Shown: in pieces, positions 56,792 through 64,000 of the stretch | Layout of the letters: every line of letters begins with the position of its first letter | Position numbering within the stretch: position 1 is the stretch's first letter | NCBI RefSeq assembly: GCF_027922305.1 | Contig: NZ_BSFK01000005.1 | Location: forward strand, 682,001 to 746,000 | Length of the DNA stretch: 64,000 bases | DNA from: Methylopila jiangsuensis | GTDB taxonomy: Bacteria > Pseudomonadota > Alphaproteobacteria > Rhizobiales > Methylopilaceae | Direction of reading: 5' to 3' | The notes under the pieces: model-generated | Databases searched by the model: none | The model's input: only the letters and a program-made list of their open reading frames with translations | Told to the model about the DNA's origin: nothing | Translations under genes and position numbers: made by a program

Positions 56792-57718
56792 ATGACGGAC
56801 GACGCCAAGAACACGCTGGACGCCCTGACTGAGGCGGCGCTGGAGCGCATCGTCCACCTGCATTCCGGCTCCGCCGTCGCGCAGGACTGGGAGGCCTATG
56901 AAGACTGGAAGGCCTCGAGCGCGGAGCGGCGGGCGGCGGCGGAACGGGCCGAACTGCTGTGGGCGCGTCTCGGCCCGGCTCTGAAGCCTCGGCCCGGCGG
57001 CGGAACCGTGGCGATCTTCGCGGCGCTGGCGATCGGCCTCGGCGGCGCGTTCGCGGTGGGAGCATTCGGTCCGCCGGGCGCCTTTTTCGCGGACGAACGC
57101 ACATCCGTGGGCGAACGGCGAACCATCTCCCTCGCGGACGGCTCCACCGTGGAGGCGGACGCCTCGACGAGCTTCGACGTGGATCTGACGCCCGGCGAGC
57201 GCAGGCTGAAGCTCTATTCCGGCCGCCTCCATGTGACGGTGTCGCCGGACGCCGCCCGCCCCTTTATCGTCGCGGCGGGGAATCTCGAAGCACGGGCGCT
57301 CGGCACCGCTTTCGCGGTCGAACAGGCCTATGACGCGACCAGCGTGCTGGTCACCGAGAGGCGCGTTCGGGCGAGCGACGTCCGCACCGGCGATCAGACC
57401 GAGCTCAGCGAGGGCGAGGAGGCGGAGATCCGGGACGGCGGCCTCCTGGCGCCCCGCGCCGTCGACGTGCGCGCGGCCACCGCCTGGCGCAGGGGCCTTC
57501 TGGTCTTCGACGACCAGCCGCTGGAGCAGGTCGCCCATGAAGTCAGCCGGTACGTGGGAGGACGGATCATCGTGCTCGGCGACGCCGGCCGGTTGAGGCT
57601 GACCGGCGCTTTTCCCACCAACGACGCCCCCGCATTGCTGGACGCCATCGCCGCGGCGCTTCCGGTCCACGTCACCCGGCTGCCCTTCCTGACCATCGTG
57701 CGAACGGCGGCGCGGTGA
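56792..57718 (+). CDS. FecR-type regulator (module 2)
   Basis: 308 residues. Cytoplasmic DUF4880 part (WEAYEDWKASSAERRAAAERAE), one membrane helix (TVAIFAALAIGLGGAFAVGAF, about 71-91), and a periplasmic FecR domain with GERRTISLADGSTVEADAST and VRAATAWRRGLLVFDDQPLEQVAHEVSRY. It transmits the receptor signal to the adjacent sigma factor, 66 bp after it. Confidence 0.93.
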   Translation: MTDDAKNTLDALTEAALERIVHLHSGSAVAQDWEAYEDWKASSAERRAAAERAELLWARLGPALKPRPGGGTVAIFAALAIGLGGAFAVGAFGPPGAFFADERTSVGERRTISLADGSTVEADASTSFDVDLTPGERRLKLYSGRLHVTVSPDAARPFIVAAGNLEARALGTAFAVEQAYDATSVLVTERRVRASDVRTGDQTELSEGEEAEIRDGGLLAPRAVDVRAATAWRRGLLVFDDQPLEQVAHEVSRYVGGRIIVLGDAGRLRLTGAFPTNDAPALLDAIAAALPVHVTRLPFLTIVRTAAR

Positions 57719-57821
57719 GAGTCCGGAATTTTTCTCGGGACGCCGGTGTCGAAGTTCCGTCCGCCGGCGTCTTCGTCGGTAAGAAGGCCGCGCGCGGCCG
57801 CGACGGCGAACGGGGATTGAA

Positions 57822-60263
57822 ATGGCGGGACGGACGGGAACATGGCGACGGCGGGCGGCCGCCTTCGCGCTGGCGGGCGCAAGCCTGTGCGCGGCGGCGG
57901 GCCAGGTGCAGGCGGAGGACCGGGTTCGCTTCTCGATCCCGGCCGGGCCGCTCGGAGCGGCGCTGACGCAGTGGGCCGAGGCTTCGGGCCGCAAGCTTCT
58001 CTCGTCCGGATCGGCGGTGCGGGGCGTCAGGACGTCCGGCGTGCAGGGAAATCTCCCGCCGACGGAAGCGTTGCGGGTTCTCCTGGAGGGCACCGGCCTG
58101 TCCTACGAGAACATCGAACTGCACGCCCTGACGCTGGTGCAACTGCGCCGCGAAGGCGCGCTCACGGCGCAGGACGCGACCGAACTCGCGGAGATCTCGG
58201 TTGAGGGAGCTGGCCAGGGCGTTGCGCCTCAGGGCTACGCAGCGAGCGTCAGCCCCGGCGCCACGAAATCCGGCGCGCCGCTGGTCCGGACCCCGCGCGT
58301 CGTGAACGTCGTCACCCAAAAGCAGATGGAGGATCAGGGCGCGCAGACCGTCACGCAGGCGCTCCGCTACACCCCGGGCGTCGTCACGCAGTATGGCGAC
58401 ACGGACTCCCGCTACGACTGGCTGACGGTCCGCGGCTTCACGCCGAGGCGGTATCTGGACGGGCTGCGCCTCCCCTTCGGCGCCCGAGGCTACTCGCAGG
58501 CCCGCATCGAGCCGAACCTGCTTGAAAGCGTGGAGGTGCTGAAAGGACCGGCGTCCGGCCTTTACGGCCAGAGCAACCCAGGCGGTCTTCTGGCGATGAC
58601 GAGCAAGACCCCGACCGAGACGGCGCGGGGCGAGATCGAACTGCTCGGCGGCAGCCATGATCGCAAGCAGGCGGCTTTCGACGTCTCCGGACCACTCGAC
58701 GCGGACGGACGGTTTCTTTACCGGCTGATCGGCCTCGCCCGCGACGCGGACACTCAGGTCGACCACGTCGAAGACGACAAGCTCTTCATCGCGCCGAGCT
58801 TCACCTGGAAGCCCACGGAGAGCACCACCCTGACGCTGCTGGGGCACTATCAGAAGATCGACGACAAAGGCGGCGGCGCCCCGCCGGCCCTGCCGGCCAT
58901 AGGGACGCTCTACCCCTCCTCCGGCTACGGCAAGCTCCCCTCGAGCACCTTCACCGGCGAACCCTCCTACGATCGCTTCGTCAACGAGCAGTGGTTCATG
59001 GGCTACAAGCTCTCCCATGAGCTCAGCGACGGCTGGACGCTGCGTCAGAACCTGCGATACGGCGAGGTGGACACTCATACGAGGCGTGTCCAGAGCTACT
59101 GCTTTTCGGCTGCGACCTGCTTGCCGACCAACCTCCTTCGCTACGCTTGGGCGTTCCCCGAGCGATCGCAGATGTTCACCGTCGACAATCAGGCGGAGGG
59201 GCGCTTTTCAACGGGCGAGCTGGAGCACACGCTGCTCGTTGGCGCCGACTTCACCCGTGAGAAGGCGGCCTATCGCGAGTCGAACCTGGCGTTCCTGAAC
59301 CTGGGGAACTACAACGCCTTCGATCCCGGCGCCGGCCTTTCCGTGACGGAGCCGGCCGTCGCGACGCGCATCGACGCGGTCCAGCGTCAGTTGGGCCTGT
59401 ACCTGCAGGACACGATCACGTGGCGCGCCTGGACGCTGCAGGCCGGCGCCCGTTACGACTGGGCGAAGAACCGGACAGCCACCGAGACCGTCTCGACCCA
59501 CGCGATCAGTCGGGTGACGGCGGATGACGAAGCCTTCACCGGAAGCATCGGCTTGAGCTATCGGTTCGACAACGGTGTGGCGCCGTTTGTCGGCTACTCG
59601 ACGTCGTTCTTGCCGGTGGCTGGCGTCGACGTGGGCGGCGATCCGTTCAAGCCCTCCGAAGGCGAGCAGGTCGAAGCCGGCGTGAAATACCAGCCGGACG
59701 GTTTCGACGGCCTTGTCAGCCTGTCCGCGTTTCACCTGACGCAGACGAACGCGGTCACGACCAATCCGACGACCGGCGCGGCGACCCAGACCGGAGAAAT
59801 AACGGTCAAGGGCGTTGAATTTGAAGGCAAGGCCAATCTCGGCCATGGGTTCGAGGGCATCGTCTCCTACGCCTACACCGACGCCGAGATCACCCGCACG
59901 ACCGCCGCAACCCAGCTTGGCAATCGCCCGGCCTTTGTGCCGAAGCATCAGGCGGGAGCCTGGCTGAACTACTCCTTCGGTCCCGGAGCGGCGGACGGAC
60001 TAAGCCTCGGCGGCGGGGCCCGGTATTTTGGAGCGTCGTTCGGCAACGAGGCGAACCAGTTCAAGACGCCCGGCGTGACGCTGTTCGACGCCTCGCTGCG
60101 TTACGACCTAGGCCGGAAGATCGAGAGACTCAAAGGCGTATCGCTGCAAGTGAACGCGAGCAATATTCTGGACAAGAAGTATGTATCGACCTGCCTAGCC
60201 GCTTATGGCTGCAATTATGGCGACCGCCGCACCGTGTATGCGACGATGAAATACCGGTGGTGA
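57822..60263 (+). CDS. TonB-dependent siderophore receptor with signalling domain (module 2)
   Basis: 813 residues. Signal peptide (about 1-31), STN domain (FSIPAGPLGAALTQWAEASG), plug (TVTQALRYTPGVVTQYG, LTVRGFTPRRYLDG, VLKGPASGLYGQSNPGG) and barrel. It ends CNYGDRRTVYATMKYRW, the ending of FhuA/FoxA-type hydroxamate receptors. Two Cys pairs lie in extracellular loops. The ligand is probably a hydroxamate siderophore, inferred from family and the fhuD/fhuB-like neighbours. GGGGA lies 6 bases before the ATG. Confidence 0.93.
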   Translation: MAGRTGTWRRRAAAFALAGASLCAAAGQVQAEDRVRFSIPAGPLGAALTQWAEASGRKLLSSGSAVRGVRTSGVQGNLPPTEALRVLLEGTGLSYENIELHALTLVQLRREGALTAQDATELAEISVEGAGQGVAPQGYAASVSPGATKSGAPLVRTPRVVNVVTQKQMEDQGAQTVTQALRYTPGVVTQYGDTDSRYDWLTVRGFTPRRYLDGLRLPFGARGYSQARIEPNLLESVEVLKGPASGLYGQSNPGGLLAMTSKTPTETARGEIELLGGSHDRKQAAFDVSGPLDADGRFLYRLIGLARDADTQVDHVEDDKLFIAPSFTWKPTESTTLTLLGHYQKIDDKGGGAPPALPAIGTLYPSSGYGKLPSSTFTGEPSYDRFVNEQWFMGYKLSHELSDGWTLRQNLRYGEVDTHTRRVQSYCFSAATCLPTNLLRYAWAFPERSQMFTVDNQAEGRFSTGELEHTLLVGADFTREKAAYRESNLAFLNLGNYNAFDPGAGLSVTEPAVATRIDAVQRQLGLYLQDTITWRAWTLQAGARYDWAKNRTATETVSTHAISRVTADDEAFTGSIGLSYRFDNGVAPFVGYSTSFLPVAGVDVGGDPFKPSEGEQVEAGVKYQPDGFDGLVSLSAFHLTQTNAVTTNPTTGAATQTGEITVKGVEFEGKANLGHGFEGIVSYAYTDAEITRTTAATQLGNRPAFVPKHQAGAWLNYSFGPGAADGLSLGGGARYFGASFGNEANQFKTPGVTLFDASLRYDLGRKIERLKGVSLQVNASNILDKKYVSTCLAAYGCNYGDRRTVYATMKYRW

Positions 60264-61108
60264 ACTGGACCCGGCGGTCGGTCCTGACCGCCACTTCGCT
60301 TCTGGTCGGAGGCGCGCGGGCTTACGCTTCTGGCCCGCGCGTCGTGGTGCTTGACTGGGCGCTGACGGAGCTCGCCCTTCTCCTGGGGGTGACCCCCGCC
60401 GCCGTCGCTGAAGCGCCCTACTACCGGACGCGGGTCGCTACGCCGCAGTTGCCGACGGCGGTGGTCGACGTCGGCCTCAGGGCGCAGCCGAACCTTGCGC
60501 TCATCGCGAGCCTCAGACCGGACCTCATCGTCCGCCTGCGCCATTACGGGCCGCCACAGGCTCGGCTGGAGGCCATCGCGCCGACGCTGGAGCTCGCGAT
60601 CTACGAGGCTGACCGGCGCCCCTACGACCGGTCGCTTCAGGCGCTCGCACGCCTTGGAGACGCCTGCGGCGCGGCCGCCGAGGCGCCCGCCGTGCTGGCG
60701 CGCCTCGACGTGACGCTCGCTCGCGCGTCCGCCCGCCTCGCCGCGCATGGGGAGCGTCCTGTCCTGATCGCCAATTTTGCGGACGACCGAAGAGCGGACG
60801 TGTTTGGCAAAGGCTCGCTGTTCCAGACCGCGGTCGAGCGGATCGGGCTGACGAACGCCTACGCCGGCCCGACCAACATGTGGGGTTTCGCGACGCTGGG
60901 GCTGGACCGATTGGCCCGCTTCGAGGGCGCCAGACTGGTGGCGCTGTCGCCAGGCCCTCCGGTCTCGCTCGCGCGCAGCGCGCTGTGGCGGGCCATGCCG
61001 GCGTTTCATGACGTGGTGACGCTGCCGCCGGTATGGGTCTATGGCGGGCTCGCGAGCATGGCGCGCTTCGCGACCCTGCTCGCGGACGCGATCGAGAGCG
61101 CGCGATGA
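60257..61108 (+). CDS. FhuD-like iron-siderophore binding protein
   Basis: 283 residues. A signal peptide (twin-arginine-like WTRRSVLTATSLLVGG) is followed by a class III binding protein: VVVLDWALTELALLLGVTPAAVAEAPYYR, RPDLIVRLRHYGPPQARLEAIAPT and NMWGFATLGLDRLARFE, strongly FhuD-like. Delivers ferri-hydroxamates to the FhuB permease. The GTG start overlaps the receptor stop by 7 bases; a second GTG follows at once. Ends in a 4-base overlap with the permease gene. Confidence 0.9.
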   Translation: MVNWTRRSVLTATSLLVGGARAYASGPRVVVLDWALTELALLLGVTPAAVAEAPYYRTRVATPQLPTAVVDVGLRAQPNLALIASLRPDLIVRLRHYGPPQARLEAIAPTLELAIYEADRRPYDRSLQALARLGDACGAAAEAPAVLARLDVTLARASARLAAHGERPVLIANFADDRRADVFGKGSLFQTAVERIGLTNAYAGPTNMWGFATLGLDRLARFEGARLVALSPGPPVSLARSALWRAMPAFHDVVTLPPVWVYGGLASMARFATLLADAIESAR

Positions 61109-63024
61109 CGCCGCGTTCGCTCTTCGCCGCCGCGCTGTTCGCCGCCGCCGCGGCGCTGTTCGCGGTGAGCGCGACGCGCCTGCTGCCTCCCGCCGAGTGG
61201 CTTTCCGCGCTGCTGGCGCCGCCCCCGAGCGACGTGTCCGCGATGATCGCCCACTACACGCTGTTCCCCCGCGTGGCGGTCGCGCTCGCCGCCGGCGCCG
61301 CGCTCGCGCTGTCCGGCCTCATCCTGCAGATTGCGCTGGACAACCCGCTCGCCGAGCCCTCCACCACCGGCGTCTCGGCGGGCGCCGTGCTCGCGCTCGC
61401 CCTGTTCGGGCCGGCGGGGCTGGGCGGCGCGTCGCAGTCGCTGGTCGCGCTCGCCGGCGGCCTGACGGCGGTGGGGTTCACGCTTGCGCTCGCGTCCCGC
61501 GGCGGCATGAAGCCGGCGACCATCGTGATCGCCGGCCTGGTGCTGAGTTTCGCGGCGAGCGCGGCGACGACGCTCATCGCTCTGTTCAATCATGAGTGGA
61601 TGCGGTCGCTCTTTCTCTGGAGTTCCGGCTCGCTCCGGCAGAACGACTGGTCCGCCACGTCGAACCTCGTCGCCTTGCTGGCCGTTTCGTGGCTTGCCGC
61701 CGCAGGCTTGGTCCGCGCTTTCACCCTGGCCGCGCTGCGCGACGCAGGCGCCGCTGCGCTCGGCGGCGACCCGAAAACCATTCGCCTGACGGGTCTTGCG
61801 CTCGCGGCGGGTCTTGCGGCGCTGACCACGGCCGAGGTGGGAGCGATCGCCTTCGTAGGCCTCGCCGCGCCGCATCTCGCCCGCGCGGTCGGCGCCCGCA
61901 CCGTCGGCGCGCGGCTGCTGTGGACTCCGATCTACGGCGCCGGGCTGCTGTGGCTCACCGACGAAATGGTGAAGCTCATCCCGCTCGATCTGCCGACGGG
62001 AGCGGCGACGGGGCTGCTCGGAGCGCCGCTGCTGATGGCGCTCGCCGCCCGCATGCGCCGTCCGTCGCTGACGCTTGCGCCGCTTTCAGCGCCGCCCCGG
62101 CGACGGCGTCCCCAGTGGGGCGCCTTGCTCGTCGCCGCCCTCGCCGCTCTGGCCGTGGCGCTCGTCGTCGAGCGCACGGCGGACGGTTGGACCCTGGCGA
62201 CGCTGGATCAGGCGTTCGACTATCGCGTCCCGCGCTCCCTCGCGGCGTTCGGCGCGGGGATGGCCGTCGCTGTCGCGGGCGCGTTGCTGCAGCGCATGAC
62301 CGGAAACGCCATGGCGAGCCCCGATATGATCGGCGTGAGCGCCGGCGCCGCCTTGGGGTTCCTCGCCTTGCTCTACGTCGCGCCCATGGCGGGCGCAGGC
62401 GCTCAACTCGTCGCGGGCGGTCTCGGCGCGGGCGTCGCTGCCGTCTGGGCGCTGAAAGGGGTTGGGCGCGGAGCCCCGCCGGAGCAACCTCTTCTGCTGG
62501 GCGTCGGCGTCGCGTCAGCCTTCACGGGCGTCGTCTCGTTCCTGCTGGCGAGCGGCGATCCGCGCATGGCGCTCGCCGTCACCTGGCTCAGCGGCTCCAC
62601 CTACCAGGCGGACGCAAGTCGAGCGCTTGTCATCATCGTCGTGGCGGCAGGCGGCCTCGCGGCGGCGCTCGCTCTCGCCCGCCCGCTGCAGTTGCTGCCG
62701 CTCGGATCGGTCGCGCGCTCATCCGGCTTGCGCGTCGGCCAGGCGCAGGCGCTGACGCTCGCGCTCTCCAGCGTCCTCACCGCGGCCGCGACGCTGGTGA
62801 TCGGTCCCCTCAGTTTCGTCGGCCTGATCGCTCCCCATGCCGCGCGCAGCGCGGGATGCCGCTCGCCTGCGAGCCTGCTCGCAGGATCGGCCCTCATCGG
62901 CGGCGCCCTCCTCGCCGCCGCGGACTGGATCGGACGGGTCGCGCTGTTCCCCTATGAGGTTCCCGCGGGCGTCATCGCCATGCTCCTCGGAGGCGCCGCG
63001 GCGCTCGTCGCTCTTTCGCGGTGA
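61105..63024 (+). CDS. FhuB-like fused iron-siderophore permease
   Basis: 639 residues: two BtuC/FecCD-type permease halves in one chain (about 1-325 and 340-639), as in FhuB. Each half has the family motifs: ALSGLILQIALDNPLAEPSTTGVSAGA and VAGALLQRMTGNAMASPDMIGVSAGA, and GAIAFVGLAAPHLAR and GPLSFVGLIAPHAAR. About 20 membrane helices. It needs a FhuC-type ATPase, which does not follow; IS scars begin about 35 bp after the stop. Confidence 0.93.
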   Translation: MTPRSLFAAALFAAAAALFAVSATRLLPPAEWLSALLAPPPSDVSAMIAHYTLFPRVAVALAAGAALALSGLILQIALDNPLAEPSTTGVSAGAVLALALFGPAGLGGASQSLVALAGGLTAVGFTLALASRGGMKPATIVIAGLVLSFAASAATTLIALFNHEWMRSLFLWSSGSLRQNDWSATSNLVALLAVSWLAAAGLVRAFTLAALRDAGAAALGGDPKTIRLTGLALAAGLAALTTAEVGAIAFVGLAAPHLARAVGARTVGARLLWTPIYGAGLLWLTDEMVKLIPLDLPTGAATGLLGAPLLMALAARMRRPSLTLAPLSAPPRRRRPQWGALLVAALAALAVALVVERTADGWTLATLDQAFDYRVPRSLAAFGAGMAVAVAGALLQRMTGNAMASPDMIGVSAGAALGFLALLYVAPMAGAGAQLVAGGLGAGVAAVWALKGVGRGAPPEQPLLLGVGVASAFTGVVSFLLASGDPRMALAVTWLSGSTYQADASRALVIIVVAAGGLAAALALARPLQLLPLGSVARSSGLRVGQAQALTLALSSVLTAAATLVIGPLSFVGLIAPHAARSAGCRSPASLLAGSALIGGALLAAADWIGRVALFPYEVPAGVIAMLLGGAAALVALSR

Positions 63025-63057
63025 CGCGGCGGTGACCGCCGACGAAGCAAGCCCATA

Positions 63058-63296
63058 CGCGGGAGGCTGTGGCTCAACGACGGCTCGCGCCTGCGGCTTC
63101 GTCCGAAGCGACCCAATCACGTTGGTCCTACGACTTCGTCGAGGATCGAACCCACGGCGGCCACACGTTCAGGATGCTCAGCGTGACAAACCAGTTCACG
63201 CGCGAATGCATCGCCATCCGGATCGGGCGGAGGCCCCGGTCGACCGACGTCATCGACGTCCTGTCGGACCTGTTCATCCTGCGCGGCGCGCCCAAC
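63058..63296 (+). mobile_element. IS3-family transposase fragment with frameshift
   Basis: RLWLNDGSRLRLRPKRPNHV, then after a one-base frameshift near 63120 WSYDFVEDRTHGGHTFRML, FTRECIAIRIGRR and STDVIDVLSDLFILRGAP. Together these match the DDE core of IS3-family OrfB around the first Asp. Both ends are missing. The fragment starts just after the fhuB-like gene and stops where the IS5-type scar begins. Confidence 0.8.
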
Positions 63297-63581
63297 GCGC
63301 ATAGCGGTTGCAGATCGTCCTGGAGGGACCGTGCCGGGACGGGACGTCCCGCCAGCCGGACCCGGTTTTCAGGATGTGCAGGACGCCCGAGATCAGCGCC
63401 GCCGGTCATCGACCCTGGCTTGCCCGGCGGATGCGGCTCCAGCGCCGACCACGCTTCGTCCGGGAGCCAGAACGGATCGCTCAGGACACCCTCCAGTCGC
63501 GGCGAAACTCAACGCCGAACGGAATCAGACCAAAGCGCCAGACAGTTGATTGGGTCCCCACCGCATGTAGGGGACAGTCTC
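63291..63581 (-). mobile_element. IS5-type (IS427-like) element end with N-terminal transposase fragment
   Basis: GAGACTGTCCCC on the minus strand (63570-63581) looks like the terminal inverted repeat of IS427-group elements. About 90 bases inside, LSDPFWLPDEAWSALEPHPPGK begins the transposase; after a frameshift ISGVLHILKTGSGWRDVPSR and GPSRTICNRYARW follow. The element is cut at 63291 where IS3 sequence joins, so the gene is dead. Confidence 0.75.
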
Positions 63582-64000
63582 TCACGCCAGACGGATTCTG
63601 GCGATCCACGACATTTTTGTCGCCGCCGAGAAGCCTGACTATAATTCCCGCGCAAATCACATTCTTCCGATTCGGAACATACAGAGACAGCTATCATTCC
63701 GGGCGATAGTCAAGACAACCAATTCTTTTACACTTTGATTATCAAGTATGAGCGTTCGTCAGCCGTAAATTGTACACCTCTGGGCGAGAATAATCGCTTT
63801 ACTGATCTCCCTCAGAGCGGTGAAAGAGGTCCGGGTGAGATCAATTCGTAGGCGACGGCCTCCACCACCACTTCCATGACGGATCGTCGAACCTGCGCCG
63901 GGCAAGGTGGCAGGGCCACGCCCTAAAGAGCCGGGCCCGTTCTCGCGTTAGCGTTGGACAGGCCCCACCGTCTCATGCGTTGACCACAGGCCGGGCTTGG
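63582..64000. other. A+T-richer terminal stretch without a recognised gene
   Basis: 63600-63830 has clearly lower G+C than the rest of the window, including ACTTTGATTATCAAGT, and no frame with coding bias. A short minus-strand frame near 63850-63880 is too small to call. It probably belongs to the same foreign segment as the IS scars. Confidence 0.45.

Noticed and set aside
49640-63581. Composite transposon flanked by two copies of one IS5-type element
   Set aside because: The left piece is only about 66 bp of the transposase C-terminus and the right piece is the N-terminus on the other strand. They share no sequence and no matching ends, so a composite transposon cannot be claimed.

Overview
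The window is high-GC (roughly two-thirds G+C) chromosomal DNA from an alphaproteobacterium, most likely Hyphomicrobiales (Rhizobiales). The gene orders support this: CBP3/DUF177/plsX/fabH/ihfA/merR with bamE divergent, aroA/cmk/rpsA/sppA/ihfB/lapA with the FYDLN-acid gene divergent, and a GTTC-N7-GTTC LexA box. An MxaD-like protein hints at a methylotrophic relative. That last point is inference.

Layout. 1-2.9 kb: tripartite tricarboxylate transporter (tctC-tctB-tctA, tctA cut by the window edge). 3.4-5.5 kb: leuA with a leucine-rich leader peptide, then sdhE. 5.9-8.3 kb: small genes around tRNA-Ser(GCT), including an 81-aa gene behind a perfect SOS box and an orphan CheY-like receiver. 8.3-10.7 kb: YVTN propeller, MxaD-like SRPBCC protein and an outer-membrane-type protein. 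10.8-19.1 kb: tamA, a very long tamB with six internal ~102-aa repeats, and an Hpt gene overlapping its end. 19.2-24.2 kb: fatty-acid/phospholipid and IHF operon with bamE divergent. 24.3-28.9 kb: exported proteins of unknown role, a nitroreductase and rplM-rpsI. 29-36.3 kb: putrescine uptake and catabolism (puuB, puuA, potFGHI). 36.3-42.1 kb: AsmA-like protein, acetoacetyl-CoA synthetase, and a VOC-GST-TetR operon behind a 36-bp palindrome. 42.1-48.5 kb: lapA, ihfB, sppA, rpsA, cmk, aroA and the FYDLN-acid gene.

48.6-64 kb is accessory DNA. It starts at two tandem tRNA-Ala(GGC) genes followed by a truncated serine recombinase and an IS5-type fragment. It then carries two complete FecI-FecR-TonB-dependent receptor modules. 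The first adds heme oxygenase and TonB (heme iron). The second adds a FhuD-like binding protein and a fused FhuB-like permease (siderophore iron), but no ATPase follows. Instead the operon runs straight into IS3- and IS5-type scars.

The core genes serve outer-membrane biogenesis (tamA/tamB, bamE), lipid synthesis, translation and DNA bending (ihfA and ihfB). The island supplies regulated iron acquisition. I see no CRISPR array, rRNA operon or intact prophage. No wholly new system stands out. The strongest leads are the SOS-box small gene, the leuA leader, the tamB repeat array, the TetR palindrome and the ATPase-less siderophore operon.
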